In this document: positions 22,087-35,223 of the stretch, one piece after another
Numbering within the stretch: position 1 is the stretch's first letter
Layout: every line of letters starts with the position of its first letter
The notes under the pieces: model-generated
Seen by the model: the letters and a program-made list of their open reading frames with translations, nothing else
Told to the model about the DNA's origin: nothing
The model's database searches: none
Source: Lethocerus indicus
Lineage: Eukaryota > Arthropoda > Insecta > Hemiptera > Belostomatidae
Assembly: GCA_019843655.1 (NCBI GenBank)
Contig: JACDQD010000002.1
Location: 3,234,585-3,298,584, forward strand
Direction: 5' to 3'
DNA length: 64,000 bases
Program-made: the position numbers and the translations under genes

Positions 22087-22138
22087 GGTTTCACTTCGGC
22101 TTCTCGCCAGCTTCAGTAAAATGGCTAATGCGGCGAGA
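22087..22138. repeat. Diverged GACCGGTTTCG-family fragment with hairpin
   Basis: Contains TTCGGCTTCTCGCCAGCTTC and AGTAAAATGGC, matching the right foldback arm read in reverse (TTCGGCTGCTCGCCATCTTC). TCTCGCC (22102-22108) pairs with GGCGAGA (22132-22138). Confidence 0.45.
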
Positions 22139-25100
22139 GGTAGTTATGCAAATAGGCTGCTGATTAAGTCTCCTGTCAGCACTATCACTAAACTGATACA
22201 TTCGCGTGACAGAATTTTACTGGCGATGCTGCAGTACGGAAAGAGAGTAGCACTAGTGATAATATTCCCTAACACCGCAAATTTACCAATCTCGTTGTAA
22301 TTATATTCTGGAGGTCTATGTATTCGGTGCGTTTAAGTGATATTTAAACTGCAATTTTATTTTGACAGCATATCTTTATAATTCAGGAAAATAACTTCAT
22401 GTATTTTGCGCTAAAATATTAATTATCTTTCAGAGTTCGGTAATGAAGCTTTGAGCGAAGGATTAATAGGGGCATCGCTATATAATTCTCAGGATTCCTC
22501 TCATTTTAATTTCTCTGATTGAAATTTGGTATTATTTCAATTATTATCATCCTTTTTAGATATACATGAAAGTGAATAATACACATAGATATTAAATGGT
22601 CATTAACCGGTCAATATAATGGGTCAACGCCATCGAATGTTTAATGCCCAGCTAATTTACATTGAATTTGCATATTCCGGTGAATATCAATTACGCGATT
22701 TCTTATCAACCGGGTCCATATAGGGGCAATGAAGCCTCACTTATGTAGAATACTACGTAGAAAATACTAAATTTGTAGCGGGGTCTTCGATTCATTAGGA
22801 CGGCACGAGCGCGTGGTATGAAGGCGATATAAGTGACTGAATCTCCTACAGTGCTCTTTACTAAGGCAAATCGGATAGCGTTGGGTTTCATTTATAATAA
22901 TATCAATAGAGTAATATGAGATATGTTTTTGTTATTCACAACTTTGAGATACTTAGAAGACCCGCAGACCTACGAAAGCGGGTTCAGCGTGTGTACGCTG
23001 AAATCGTTTCCACGATTGTTTATATTTCCGGGTATTCGGAATTCGTTATATACATGGGGCTATTAAATTGTAAGCCACTTACAAGTCGGTGGGGGGGGTC
23101 CTCGTGTTGTAGGGGCGGTATATAACGGGCCGTCGGAGAACGTTTGAGCTGAGGCGTGAATTATTCAGGGCGGTATTGAGGAGGAGGAGGTGGAGGATGA
23201 GGGGTTGGGGGAGGAGGAGGGGTAGTGATGGCAGTGGATGAGGAGGGAGGAGCAGGGAGGTGTTGTGTTTGTTGTCACCGAAGCGCCACCGACCGCAGCT
23301 CTCGGCCACCGACGGCCCCGTCTTTTGTGCCCGCTGATGAAGCAATCTTCCCCGGGGGTTGCATTTAAATTGGAAAAGTTGAAACAAAGAAAGTAAAGTT
23401 GGCCCCCCACCCCCACCCCTCTCCCGCTCGACGTCGTCAGAAGGCCCTGGCCCCCTTTTCGAACTTCGACTTCCCATCTCCCTAAACTATTTTAAAGGGA
23501 GAGGAAACTAATTACATTAGACAACGATTTCCTTTACTTCGGCGGCTGCCTTTATCCAGTTTTCTGGCCTTAGAAAAAAATTAAGTCCCCTCGATTAACC
23601 GGAGGCGATTTTAAATTTTGTCAATCGGTAACTTTTATCGTTTCAGGTCAAAATCTCTACATAACTTATTTAGTTATGCCCCCTCTCATTTCGTTAAAGC
23701 CGTTCATAATTGCTGGTCAATTCCGACTGTATTCGTACCTAGGGTGATTTGGGTAAAGGTAAATTTATAAGGTGAACAGTTATTTACAAGTTTTGAACCT
23801 CACTATTATTTTGAAATATATAAAATTTTTGTTCAAAAAACGGTGTTGAAACTATTTTCTCCGCCATACTTATCAAACCGCCCTGGTATGTAGTACGAAT
23901 TTCTCGCCTACCCCTATTTATGGCGATTTCGATTGACTGAGTCAATTATTTCACCCCTGGAGTTTTCGAGCTACAACCTAAAAAGTGTATTGAGAGCCGT
24001 TGCTGGGAATTGGATTAATGAAAATAATAATAACCGCTTACTGACGGTTTTTTAAATGAGCAGTTTAATAACCATGATTTTACCGTCGACATAATGTTAA
24101 GGATTAAATATTAAACTCTACCTGTAATCTGTTACACTTGCCCGATATCGGAGTCCTAATTGAAGCTTTTGAGCAGCCTACAAAAAACGTGAGAGAAATT
24201 CTAGCTGTAATTAATTAAAATTGAATTCCTGTTCAAAAACGATCTGCCTCCCAACGGGCAGATTTAAGCTATTGTATTAAATTAATCCCTGTCTGTGGGG
24301 CGGCTAATACAGAAGTTAAATTCTGCCCGACTCCCACTCGCGACCTCCTCGGATTCGATATTCTCCGATAATGAGGGAAAATTCCACTATCCCTCCGGTT
24401 GATGGACAAAGTGAGTTAACGCCTAAGTGACTTCAGCCGGCAAACGCATAACGCAATTCCGGAGAGGATAGAATAAATTAGCGAATTTTTTTAACTTACT
24501 TTTAAGTTCGTGAACATTCAACGGCTCCACCTACGTGGCGATATTAATTCCAGGCGAGATTAAAATTTTAACCGAGGTAACTTCCTACGATGGGATATTG
24601 ATGAAGTTATATAATCTGTAGAGTTTGTAACTTTATGGAAATGTTCCTCCATTGCTCAATGGTACTCAAAACTATCATAAGTGACATTTTAATTATACTT
24701 ATTACATTACCTTTCCGACTATCCGTGAATTATAGGTGTAGGCGATGTGTAATAAAATGGGGATGATTTTATTTATTCGGTCGGTGCCGAAATTTGGCTC
24801 CGACGATGCTCGGTTGACGACTTTGAATAATGAAAGGAAGGCGCTCGAAAAATTGTGACTGTGGCTTGGGGCCGGAGAAGGGAAGAGTTGTGCCAGTGCA
24901 CTGTAGGAGATTAAAACGGGACGGCCCCTCGGGCGGCCGAGAGGGGGGTGGGCCCCGCCACAGGGCCCGTCACAGGCCCTCGTCGACTATTGCCCACTCC
25001 ACGCGGGCGTCGCCTTAATTTATAATTTCGTTCCGTTCGGCTCTGATTGGTGTTTGGCCTGTACAAACCGACCCGTCCGTTTTGGCCAAGTGGGAACAGT

Positions 25101-26664
25101 TTAAATGCCGTACGACCCCTTTTGCTGTGTAATTAAGAACTGTGAGCCCGAAAAAACAACATGTTGACAGTGGAGCCCTGCCGATAAAATAGTACTGAAA
25201 ATCCAATATCATTTAAAAAAATAACTTTTACATTTAGCTTTAAGTATAGAGCCACCAGTGAAGGCCACTACGTTCGCCTAACGTTAGATAGACTATGTTT
25301 ACATTTAACGTTTTCAAAAGCGAGTTATTTAAACCTATCTGTAACCGTCGCACGAAAAATGAACTAGAATTTCTAACGAAGATTTCTGTACAGATTAACC
25401 TTAGTACCGTTCGGCCTCTATACTTCATAATCTCCTAAGGAGGATATCGTTACAGTATTAAAGTGAAGAATAAAATTTTCCGACAAAACATTCTAGTAAG
25501 AATATTTCTTAATGACTTTTTCAATATCTGTAAAACAATATAGCGCGCTTCCTAAAGCTTGACTCTACAGTTGAGAGATGCTACATGGTGGTGCCAAACC
25601 CCCCGCTGATGTCTTGCAAGACTCGACAACACTGTTCAGTCGATGTTGACAGTATGTGCCTCCACTTCAACCTGGAGATCGATCTCACTGTCTGCGTCCT
25701 CGTCAGCGCAATTTTATTAATGGATCCGGCTTGAAATTCCTGGACAATATTTAAAATCTTGTCGAAGCGTCCAGTTCAGAACGCCGAGTACGTGTCAATC
25801 GAACATTCTGTCCGCACGCTCGCTCGACTATAACTATTGTTCGCCCACAAGAGCACACTCAAGGGCCGGTTCCATTGTTTCAATTTGTGAATATCCTTAT
25901 ATAACTTCCAATTCTCAAATTGTCTGAAGCCATAACGAAGCGGAAACACTGGCGAAGTGGAGTCGAAAACTCCAAAACTTCAGTCAATCGGGTTTCCGTC
26001 AAATTTCAATGCGATTTCTGAAAGGATTCAACGTTCAAATAATCTTAAAGAAATATTTGGATTACTCAACCGCGGTGATGTTTCAATCCGCACACGACGA
26101 ATAGAGTTCCTGCACACATCGAATATGTCTTCGAATATATCATCGAGAGTGAAGGAAAAAACCACAGTGGGACCGATTAAAAAGTCGGAAGGGAAAAAAT
26201 CCTGGGTGAGTTGTCGGCCAGCAGTAAAGAGAACCTGTAATGTGTCCCGGTAATCTATTCGGCCATTTGCCGATACTTTACCTGGCCGGTGTTATGACCG
26301 GTTTCCAGAGCTCTAAAATGTAATGGACGGTGGATTGGGGGTGAGGGGGTTTGGGTAGGGGCTGCTGCCGTGAAATACAGCCCATTTCATAAATGGAATG
26401 CCCGCCGACGGCTATGAAAATCGGGCGCATAATTGAGACCACCCCCCCACCCCATCGCCAAACAGCACTAACCCTGCAATGGATACGGGACGATTACTTC
26501 ATCAAAATCTTTTAAACGTACCCCGACGCTGGCGATAGCCGTTATTTTAACGGCCGTGTAAAGCGAGACCGTGAAAATTCCGGCCGGAGTAAAATACAGC
26601 TCGAAAGTCACTCGAGCCAAAGTAAAAATCGGTCAAATTCTCAATTCGAATCACGCCCCCAGAT

Positions 26665-26700
26665 AGAACAGTTGAATTGTTCTGTTCAAAAAGAACAGAA
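26665..26700. repeat. Interlocked inverted repeats
   Basis: AGAACA (26665-26670) pairs with TGTTCT (26679-26684). The overlapping TTCTGTTC (26680-26687) pairs perfectly with GAACAGAA (26693-26700) over a 5-base A loop. The half sites resemble steroid-receptor AGAACA words, but the spacing is not canonical. Confidence 0.6.
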
Positions 26701-27788
26701 GACTGTATTAATACCAATCTTACTATCACCGTATTTATAAAACTCATTTGGGAAATGTATAACAACAATATGCTGATTTTTCGTTAAGTAAAGCTTTGAT
26801 GCTTGGGTTAAAATATAATTTCAAGGAGGCAGCACTTAAGGAAACAGAATATTTTCATTGTTATAAATAACGTGTACTTATGTTTACTTTAATTGTTTAT
26901 TAGTTGTTGTAACATACGGCGTTTATTATTTTGAAGACGCGTTTACGAATAATGTATATTGCCAAATTCATCGACTTATAAGCCCTTTCTAAGCTTGCTT
27001 AGTCCGAAATTCTATAGCCGAAAACGGAGATATGGGTCGCATATTCGGAATACCTGTTTCATAAAACGGGGTTTCCCCGCCCCCGGTCGGCCCATTGTCG
27101 TAAGGGCCATAATCCGGGGCCCGACTGAATGATACCCTGCTCGAATAAGCTTCAGTATTTCATTTCGGATGTCATTTTTCTGATCGACCCGCCCCACTTT
27201 CAATATGCTCCTTCTAAACTCGACCCCGCCGGGTTGAAGGGGAAAACGGGAGATAAGGCGTGGATTTGGATCGCTGTGGGGGACAAGCGGAGTCGATATT
27301 TTCTCCCCTTTTAATCCCCTAGAATTTCAGAAATGTTCGGGAAAACGCCCAATGAATTTTCCTCCTGATGATACTGGGCGTGATATTGCCAATCCAGCGA
27401 ATCCAACGTTTAATACTTTACTCATATTTACTCATTATAAGGACGAGTAACAAATATCGCTCTCATCTGAGCCCTTTCATACAGAAAATGTTCGGTTAGC
27501 AAATGTAAAATAAAAATGCAATCGTTACATTCGAATATTATTATTGATTAATATTTGCTATTTAATCGACACATATTTATTGAAAAATATGAGCGAGAAT
27601 GTGAATTATTTTTGCCCACTCTTCGTAAATATAAGAAACATTAAAAATCACATATTGTTCGGAGAGTTGCTGAAAACTGAAATTGTTTGTGAAATTAAGA
27701 CGATATTAGAAAGTTCCGTTGACCCTTTTATGACAATTTCAAATGTACCGCGATAGATAAGGGTTGATAATAAAAGTAACGTTTTCAG

Positions 27789-27923
27789 AAATAAAAAAGC
27801 TATGTCAGTATCGACATAGGAGAGAAACCGACAGTGACCTGGATGCGGCAGAAACCATAAAAGAAAACATCACGAGATCAGTGTCGGCGATGTCGTTATC
27901 ACACCGCCGAATGGCGATACGGG
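27789..27923 (+). CDS. Candidate internal exon, unidentified protein
   Basis: An open segment between an acceptor (ACGTTTTCAG) and a donor (ACGGG/GTAGGT), 135 bases. It encodes a basic, then acidic and serine-rich peptide containing RRETDSDLDAAETIKEN and RSVSAMSLSHRRMA. The composition looks protein-like and helix-forming, but I do not recognise a family. No phase-compatible neighbour exon was found: the segment at 29805 does not join in frame. It could be chance. Confidence 0.2.
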
Positions 27924-29804
27924 GTAGGTTTTGCGCTCAGCTGGAAATCGATCAGGGTAATTGAAGCGAGGTGCTAGATTGAGCACGGGTCGAACGAAGG
28001 GCGGCCCTAATTTCAGATTATCCGCAAGGGTAGAAAGTCGCCTGCCACCTATCAACCCCCACTGTGCTCTCTCTCTCGGCCGACCCTTCTAATCGACCCC
28101 AGCAAATACCATCATACTAGGGTTGAAAATTAAAGAAACACACCTGCTCTGAGAAGGTGCACACTGAACATTATCTATAAATCTTGAACCAAACATACGG
28201 ATCAGATTAGTAAAATCTAAGTAAAAGGTAAATTCTAACTTTACCAATTCAACCAATTGTTCTTTACACGCCGGTCGATATCAAATATCGCAAAAAAATA
28301 AAATTATTTTATCACTAATTAACTTCCGGTAGGATCGCGTAATACTGTGGTAAAACATCCCGGGATTTTTCCTGTGTTTTGAAACCGTCCGAGCGTGCTC
28401 CACTGGAAGTGTTTTCGCCGTTTCCTGTTGACGCGTTTCAAAATAATTATACATAAACACAATTATCTATACTATATACAATTCCTTCATTTCACACGAT
28501 AATATCGATACGGTTTTATAATAGGTCTCCGACCCTGTTTCTCTCGGCGCGTAGCGTTCCCTCTCTGGGTTAAATGAAGGGGGATGAAAAAACCCTCGCT
28601 CTGATCGGTTGATAGGATCCGAAGACTTAGAATCTGATGGAAAAATCCTCCTTGTGAAGCTCTTAAGAGCGGAAAAGTTCTTGTCGTTCTTGTTGAAGTG
28701 GAGCACGCTCGGTTGGCGAACCTTTCTCATCCCAACTCGTCCGATGATAAATTCCTGGCCCTCAACGCCTGTAAAGGGAGCAGTCACGTTGGACAGGTCC
28801 AAGTTCTGATTTATCACAGCGGTTGCAGTCCTGTAATACTTTGTTCCGCGTCCTTTGCCCAGATATGAGTAGTAGTTTCTTATTTCGTCGCGGTGCATAT
28901 TTTAATTGGATCCCCCATTTCGCCACATCTTTAAACTAAGTTTCTTATCTCACATTCGACGAGGAATAAAATCTTTTTGTTCGACCCTTTCCTTCTTCCC
29001 GATATCAGATCCGGTGAATGATAGTTGATCAATTTTCTTTAGTGCTAACCTCAATCAGGCACCCGTAATATTCCAGCCGAGTCCGAAATAGAATTGCCAT
29101 TAACCAATAGATTAAGATCTGTGCTTAACAGATAAACACAGATTAAGGAAATCTAATTAAACAGAGTTTGATAAGAAACACTCCCTGACTTTTTTGATAA
29201 GAAAATAAATATAAAAAACATACATTTTTTTGAACCCGGGAAGCTTTCGCTCAAGATTACGCATCAGAACGAGTATCGAATCCGCGATCTTTCCTTCGCC
29301 TGTGGATCTTTTACGTCCCCTATTCACCGGTCCCGGTCTCATTTTCATGAGCCACTTGTAACGAGAGTACGGCTTCATTTCACCCCTATTCACCGGCGTT
29401 CCAGCGCTAAGGCGCCGTACCGCGGGTTCAATCATAACCGCCACACAATTTACCCCGACAAGCGCATTCGAATACGCATTCGGATAGACCTCGTGAATAG
29501 AGTTTGTAACGTCAATAACATCAGTGTTAAGATTACTTATCGGCATTGTTGAACGACATCGGGTGGAGATAGAATACTGCAAGAATAATCCTTTGCCAAA
29601 TCCTCGCGGTACACCACGATCTTAAAATTTAAAAAAACATAATTATAATTTATAATTACGTGACACGATTGGAATTAAGAGCAGAGTTTATGTTCAACTC
29701 ACTTTATAGCAGAATCCGTGCGTCCTGTACGGTGGACTCTTTCGAACCGAGTAGCACGGTAATATGGAGTGGGGAATTGAGCTATCCTGTTTTTCTTCTT
29801 TCAG

Positions 29805-29865
29805 TATTTTTCAACCCGGGATGTGTTGGGATGTAGCCGGAGTGGTAATGCCGCGGTATATTATG
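29805..29865 (+). CDS. Candidate internal exon, unidentified protein
   Basis: Strong acceptor (CTGTTTTTCTTCTTTCAG) and strong donor (TTATG/GTAAGTGGG) 61 bases apart. The first frame is fully open and reads YFSTRDVLGCSRSGNAAVYY. I do not recognise the family. A splice-site pair of this quality around an open frame is suggestive, but 61 bases is short enough to occur by chance in 64 kb. Confidence 0.22.
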
Positions 29866-30718
29866 GTAAGTGGGAGCTATGCAGGCCGGGGGGGGGACAT
29901 TTCTCGAGGGGCGCAACGAATCTCGAGAGGAAGCCAGAGAGAATACAGTAGTAAAACGCTGCCTCTCGACGAGGATTTAACCCGAGTTTTTTTTTTATAT
30001 ATTTTTTCCTTTTTTTTTCAACGACGTTTAATGCCCTCCGCTTCTCTGAAGAAAAGATGCCTAAACCCGCGGATGGCTCGTACAAATAAATAAGGTACGG
30101 AAGGCGGCCGGCGGGGGTTTAACGCGGCATCATATTTCTTAATGTCCGAGAACCGCTATAAATCGGAAGGTCTTAGGGTTGCGATGCCGGTTAAAAAAGT
30201 GACACCATTAAATGGTAAATTATCTTCGAACTGAAAAACGACACCCTTTTCTTGAAGCTTATTTCGTATTAACTTCCTCGTAATTAACCGAAATAATGTA
30301 TGAAATTTATATTTCAACTTAATCCAAAGTAAAAACACGCTGGGGTGAAAATGAGTGAATATTTTGTAATTATTAATTTAAGGTACTCGTTAGGTGGTCC
30401 GCTAGGGTCCATCTCACTGGATGATTTTGTTTTATACCAGATCGGTTTCAGTTTCACTGAACGTGCTGTATTGAAATAATTATTGTAAACCGTTTATCCT
30501 TCGTACAAGTTTTCATACACATTCCATAAATAGTAGCGCGAAGGGACATTATTGTAGGAAGAATAAAATAATCAAACGTCGTCGTTTCGGTAATGCCTTA
30601 CCGTCGAAATGGGATTACTTTCTCGTTAATAACAGGGTGGAAGAAAACAATACTTTAGGGGAGCGATCCCGTAGCGGGGACGAAGCGGCCAGAACGGAGA
30701 AGACATTTCATTGGCGTA

Positions 30719-30762
30719 CTCTCCCTCCCTCCCTCCATCCCTCCATCCCTCCATCCCTCCTC
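30719..30762 (+). repeat. CCCT/CCAT pyrimidine-rich tract
   Basis: CTCC units with CATC interruptions; the plus strand is nearly all pyrimidine. It resembles, in the opposite orientation, the tract at 2801-2848. Confidence 0.75.
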
Positions 30763-31849
30763 CTCCGCGCCCGGTTTTTCTTCTTCAGATCTCGCCTCCC
30801 GTTTTAATTAAGGCCCCTCTTCCCCCCGCCCAGCCCCTCGCAGGAATTTCATCCCGATTTTTTCCCTTTTCCGTCGGCCGGGAAGAAAAAAGAAATACCG
30901 AGAACGCGGAATCGAGCAAAACCGTGGTGAGGGTCATAGTGGAGGGGCGGCGTCGTGTAGCGACGGCAGAGAAATAGAGTGAGATTATTCCAGAGTTAAT
31001 TCCAAAGTCGCGATAAGCAAAACGGCAAGCCGACTCTAGGAAGGGCCAATATTGAAGGCCGGCCGAAGAGAGAGCGAGGAGGAGGTGGCGCTTTAGCGAG
31101 GCGGAATCGCCTATGAATTATTTATGAATACATCCGGCGATGAAAAGACTATTTACTTAACAAAGGTGCGTTTTACTTAAGTACACAAGAGTGGGGGCAG
31201 GTGAGAGGGGGTACCGCCGCTGAACATTCTTTTCCACCCCTCCGGCGCCCTATACAAACCGACCCCGAACGCCACCGATCTGCGCCAATATTTGACTATT
31301 GCCGAGTCCACCCTCTGCCACCCTGCCACCCTGTCATCCCCCCAACCAAGGATTTTCTCTATCGCCTCTCCACGTATTTCCAATATTATTCTCGACAACC
31401 GGAATGAAGGCTCATCAGTATCGACTATATCTCCGAGATGATTATTTCCATACGTGCTGCAGTGCTAAAGCCCGTGTGAAGGGTTTTGTCTAGATTCAAT
31501 AGTCAAAACAATTATACAAGAAAATAAATCTTTACGGGAAGGGAGAAAACGCATGTAGTTGCCTGTCACAGGCTATTATCAGGTAGCACCGCATTATTTA
31601 ATATAATCGGCGCACATTTGAAATCACTAAGAATAGGGCACGTATTAAAGGAATAGGAGATTACATAAGACAGAAAAATCTGAGAAGTTTTACACAATAA
31701 TATACACAGCTAGAAGGCTCACTATTAAGCTTACTTCCCCAAACTAATATCGGCGTAATATTATAAGAGAAATAAGAGAAAAGGCTACACTTTCAAAATA
31801 TTTTACGGTAAAATTGGAGAGGACTCGGTTCGAAGTTCCGATGACTTTG

Positions 31850-32300
31850 CTCGTCCCCGTTTCCGCGCCGGTATAATTCAATATCGAAAAGCAATCAGCG
31901 CACTCGGCGGGCCTAACGAACAGAGCGCGATCCCGTCTCCGGTCGGAATTAGCGCCGGCCGAATGTTGCGTTCGGTTCTTCTCAATCTGTCGATCGGCCT
32001 TCGCTAAGTGTTCCTCCGGCGGTTCCGCCGGGGGCCGAAGCCCAATTCCGGCCCCGCGCTGCCAAACAATTTCCTCCCCGCGAATCGGCCAATTTTCCCG
32101 GCGGATATTTCCCACCGGCTGCCCAAACCGAAAGAGTAGTCGGCCGAACGCGGTTCTCTCCAACTGCCGGCCGGCGGGTTAATAATAGCACGGAGGACGC
32201 GCCGGATACGCCCACATTTCCGGCCCATAATCGAGGCCTAATTTTTGAGCGTCTATTTCCGCACATTCTAGATACGAGGTTTACCGACGGATGAATCAAC
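31850..32300. promoter_or_regulatory. GC-rich, CpG-rich island
   Basis: Dense CCGGC, GCCGG and CGGCC words in otherwise AT-rich DNA. Overlapping frames are open on the minus strand (up to 139 codons), as expected where stop codons are rare, and none resembles a protein family. It may be an enhancer or promoter island. Confidence 0.25.
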
Positions 32301-35082
32301 TCCGGCCGGACCCCGTGTCATTCCATAATGTTAATATTATTATCAAACGAGAATGAAATGAGAAAAAAGATATACAATAAACACTCGAAGAAAAAATCTT
32401 CCTCCCTTTTAGGACGAAAACATTTGTTCGGGTCTACCGCTAAACAAATATCGGTATTTATAGGCGGATTTACGAAAATCATATTTAAAATTCGGTCGAA
32501 TTCTCCTCCGGGAGCTCGGTGTCGATTGGTGCCGAAGCGAAGCGAGGCTTTCACATTTTATTTCTAATTCTCCCCTTTCTTCAACGTCATTATCGTTTAT
32601 AAGCAATTTTTTGGCCGGGGGCACAACGCGGTTAGGAAGTAAGTCGGGAGACATCCGATCTCATTTCTGAATACCTCCCGGAACAAATCCATTTACTCGG
32701 GCGATTGGTGAAATGTTGGGATAGGAGGGTTGTCGCCGGCTACGGCCCAATTTACGAGCTGTCAAATCTTCGGAGGCGGCCATATTTTCGGAGGACATTT
32801 TTCTGCCCAGTCTCCCTCCCGCTGCACCCCGGGGCCGGAGTTAACGCAATTTAACTCGATTCCGGTCCGAGAAATCGAATTCACTCATAATTCCGGTTTG
32901 TTGCCATTTCCGTTGGCCGACTAGGCCATATATCCATTTCTCCAACCCTCTCCACTGCCCAACACACCTACCGAGTTGAACCCAATAAATTGTTATATTC
33001 CCTAATAACGATATTCATTCGTGAGGTGAGAACCCTCTCAGAATAATGTGAGATTAGACCAGATCCACGAAAGCCAGCAGACTACCGAATCAGCCCCATT
33101 TAGTCTATTAAGTCTACTTGCACCGTTTAATCCCTCCCAAAACTATGTCAAATAGCCACCCCCTCCCCTTTGGAAAGTGCTTAATTTTATATACCTATTC
33201 CAATTGAATATTTACATAACCGATGTCAAAGTTATAGAAGAAACATTCCAAAAATTGGCTATGTATTCCCGCTCTGGACTGGAATTGTTTTAAATACGAA
33301 AATCCGCAAGAACAAAACAGGAAAAATACTGAAACAATCCTGAATTAAATATCATCAATATAACGAATAAAATCCGCCACAGTTATCCAGCGGAGAAGAT
33401 CCATTTAATTCGTCGTATCATGTAAACAGGATGCTGCATATGGTATTGAAATGATAATGACAATGGTGAGAGTTAGATTCGGTGAATAATAATATTCCAA
33501 TCCCTACGTTTCAATTAAAGCTTGTTTCTTAAGTATAATATTTTCAACTCTAGGACAGTTATTTAAAACAGTGTTTAAGTAATGGAATAACTTATCGTAC
33601 AATTATATTTCTGAACTGTACAACAACTGGATGCGGTTTGGGCGAACCATTTTGGTGAAATAAAATTCCGAAGTTTCCAGTGCAAAGTTAATGCCGCGGA
33701 TTAAGAGGATTGCCGGCATTTATCACGTTCCGGGCGCTCTAAATCAACAGTTGTCCGGAGGCTCCGCGAAGGAATTGGCCAACTAAATAGACGGCATTCC
33801 GAGGCCCACGCTAAATCTTCAACCCGCAACAGCCCGGCATAAATCCAACTGATCGCTCAATTAGTTTTACTAAAGCGGACACGCGGAAAATTGTGTATCG
33901 CCGCGTATTGACTGAAAAAATACGTAACGCCGGTGAAACGCTTTTCCTTTCACCCTCTCTTAACAATTCGAAGATACTACAATATAATTTCCTGCCACTG
34001 ATTCTTTATGGCAATACAATTTTACAATGGTTTTTCTGTTTAATCATTTGAAATTTGGAAGACGGTAGAAAGAACTTCTATTTCTCATCTAACGTTCAGT
34101 TTAATGCTGCCCACTGGCGAAGTGACCATATGTAATATGATTATGTAGTCAGATATAAGCTTGAAATTTGTAATTCGAACCTGGTTCGATTACACCTAAT
34201 CAAGGATTCTGCAAATTTCTACTTATCAAAGGGAAGAACTCCGGTGTACACAAAACAATAGTGTTTAATAAGATTCCTAACGCTGGTTCCTAACACATTC
34301 CAACCGACAATTTAATAATTTGATTTTTGCGGCGATTGATTACCTATTCACGACAAAAATTAATTATTTCCCCTTCTCCGTACCTGCGGAATCCATAAAA
34401 ATCGTGCAATAGAAACAATGCACGCAAATTAAACAACTCGAATGGGAACTGGTAACACAATTAAAGAGTCATGATTAATGTCGCTCCGTTGTCCATGCGG
34501 GGAAAATCACAAGCGATATTCGAAATCAACGGACCACCAAAAAACCATATAATTTTTACAAAAGTATCAACAACCTTAGAGTTATGTTTTTAAATAGTTC
34601 TTACGGCTGCGTCACACTTATTGTGCGTTCTCATTTTGTATTGTATAATGAATATTTTGTTTCAGCAACTGGAGATGCAAATAAATTCAGAGCTATATTC
34701 CGGGATTACGATGCGTAGCAGAACAATTTTGAAATTAACTTTCAACATTACTTTGAATTCGTCTCGTTTATTTTTGTGATTTATTCCACTAGCACGAGGA
34801 AACTTATTCGTTTCGATATTATTTATTGGCACTTTGATGTATTTTCCCTAAAAGGCACTACAATCGGAGGTGCACGCTCCGCGCTCTGGACAATTTCTAT
34901 CCCGGCTCAATTCTCGAGTAATAATTTTTTCCAGTAATATCGTTTTCATTTTTTGCACCGTTCCGCGACTGAAAAACTCAATATTGAAAATTGCGGCTTG
35001 TTCTAAGTAATTTTCACACGCGGCATTTATCTCAATTAAAAATGTCAACTGATTAACCCGGTGGAGTTCCCTCACGTCAAGA

Positions 35083-35223
35083 ATACTGTATACAGTACTG
35101 TATACATTCTTCGGTTTAGCTTTTCTGCATCATCAGTTTTATACATATACAGCTGTTAAACTCCATTATACCAAACAAGGGTGTAATTTAATGAGTACGA
35201 AGTATGAAATTACACACGTGTGT
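35083..35223. repeat. Cluster of perfect palindromes
   Basis: GTATACAGTACTGTATAC (35088-35105) is an 18-base perfect palindrome. GTGTAATTT (35181-35189) pairs with AAATTACAC (35207-35215) over 17 bases. ACACACGTGTGT (35212-35223) is a 12-base palindrome with a CACGTG E-box at its centre. Three dyads in 140 bases suggest a regulatory or replication-related site, though function is inferred only. Confidence 0.6.

Larger units (their letters stand above)
19401..27788. other. Gene-less stretch
   Basis: No recognisable protein-coding sequence. It holds an (AT)n tract at 19938, a repeat-family fragment at 22087, a GC-rich patch near 23080-23460, a GC-rich patch near 24830-25010, and a clustered hairpin at 26665. 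Octamer-like TTTGCATA occurs near 22668. It could be intron or intergenic DNA. Confidence 0.45.

Noticed and set aside
28467..28898. 143-codon minus-strand open frame
   Set aside because: No recognisable domain, no exon-like boundaries, and length within what chance gives among many frames.
29157..29582. 141-codon minus-strand open frame
   Set aside because: Same reasons; the end is an AT-driven Phe/Tyr/Ile run.
31744..32163. 139-codon minus-strand open frame in the CCGG island
   Set aside because: Overlapping frames are open too, as expected from composition; no protein similarity.
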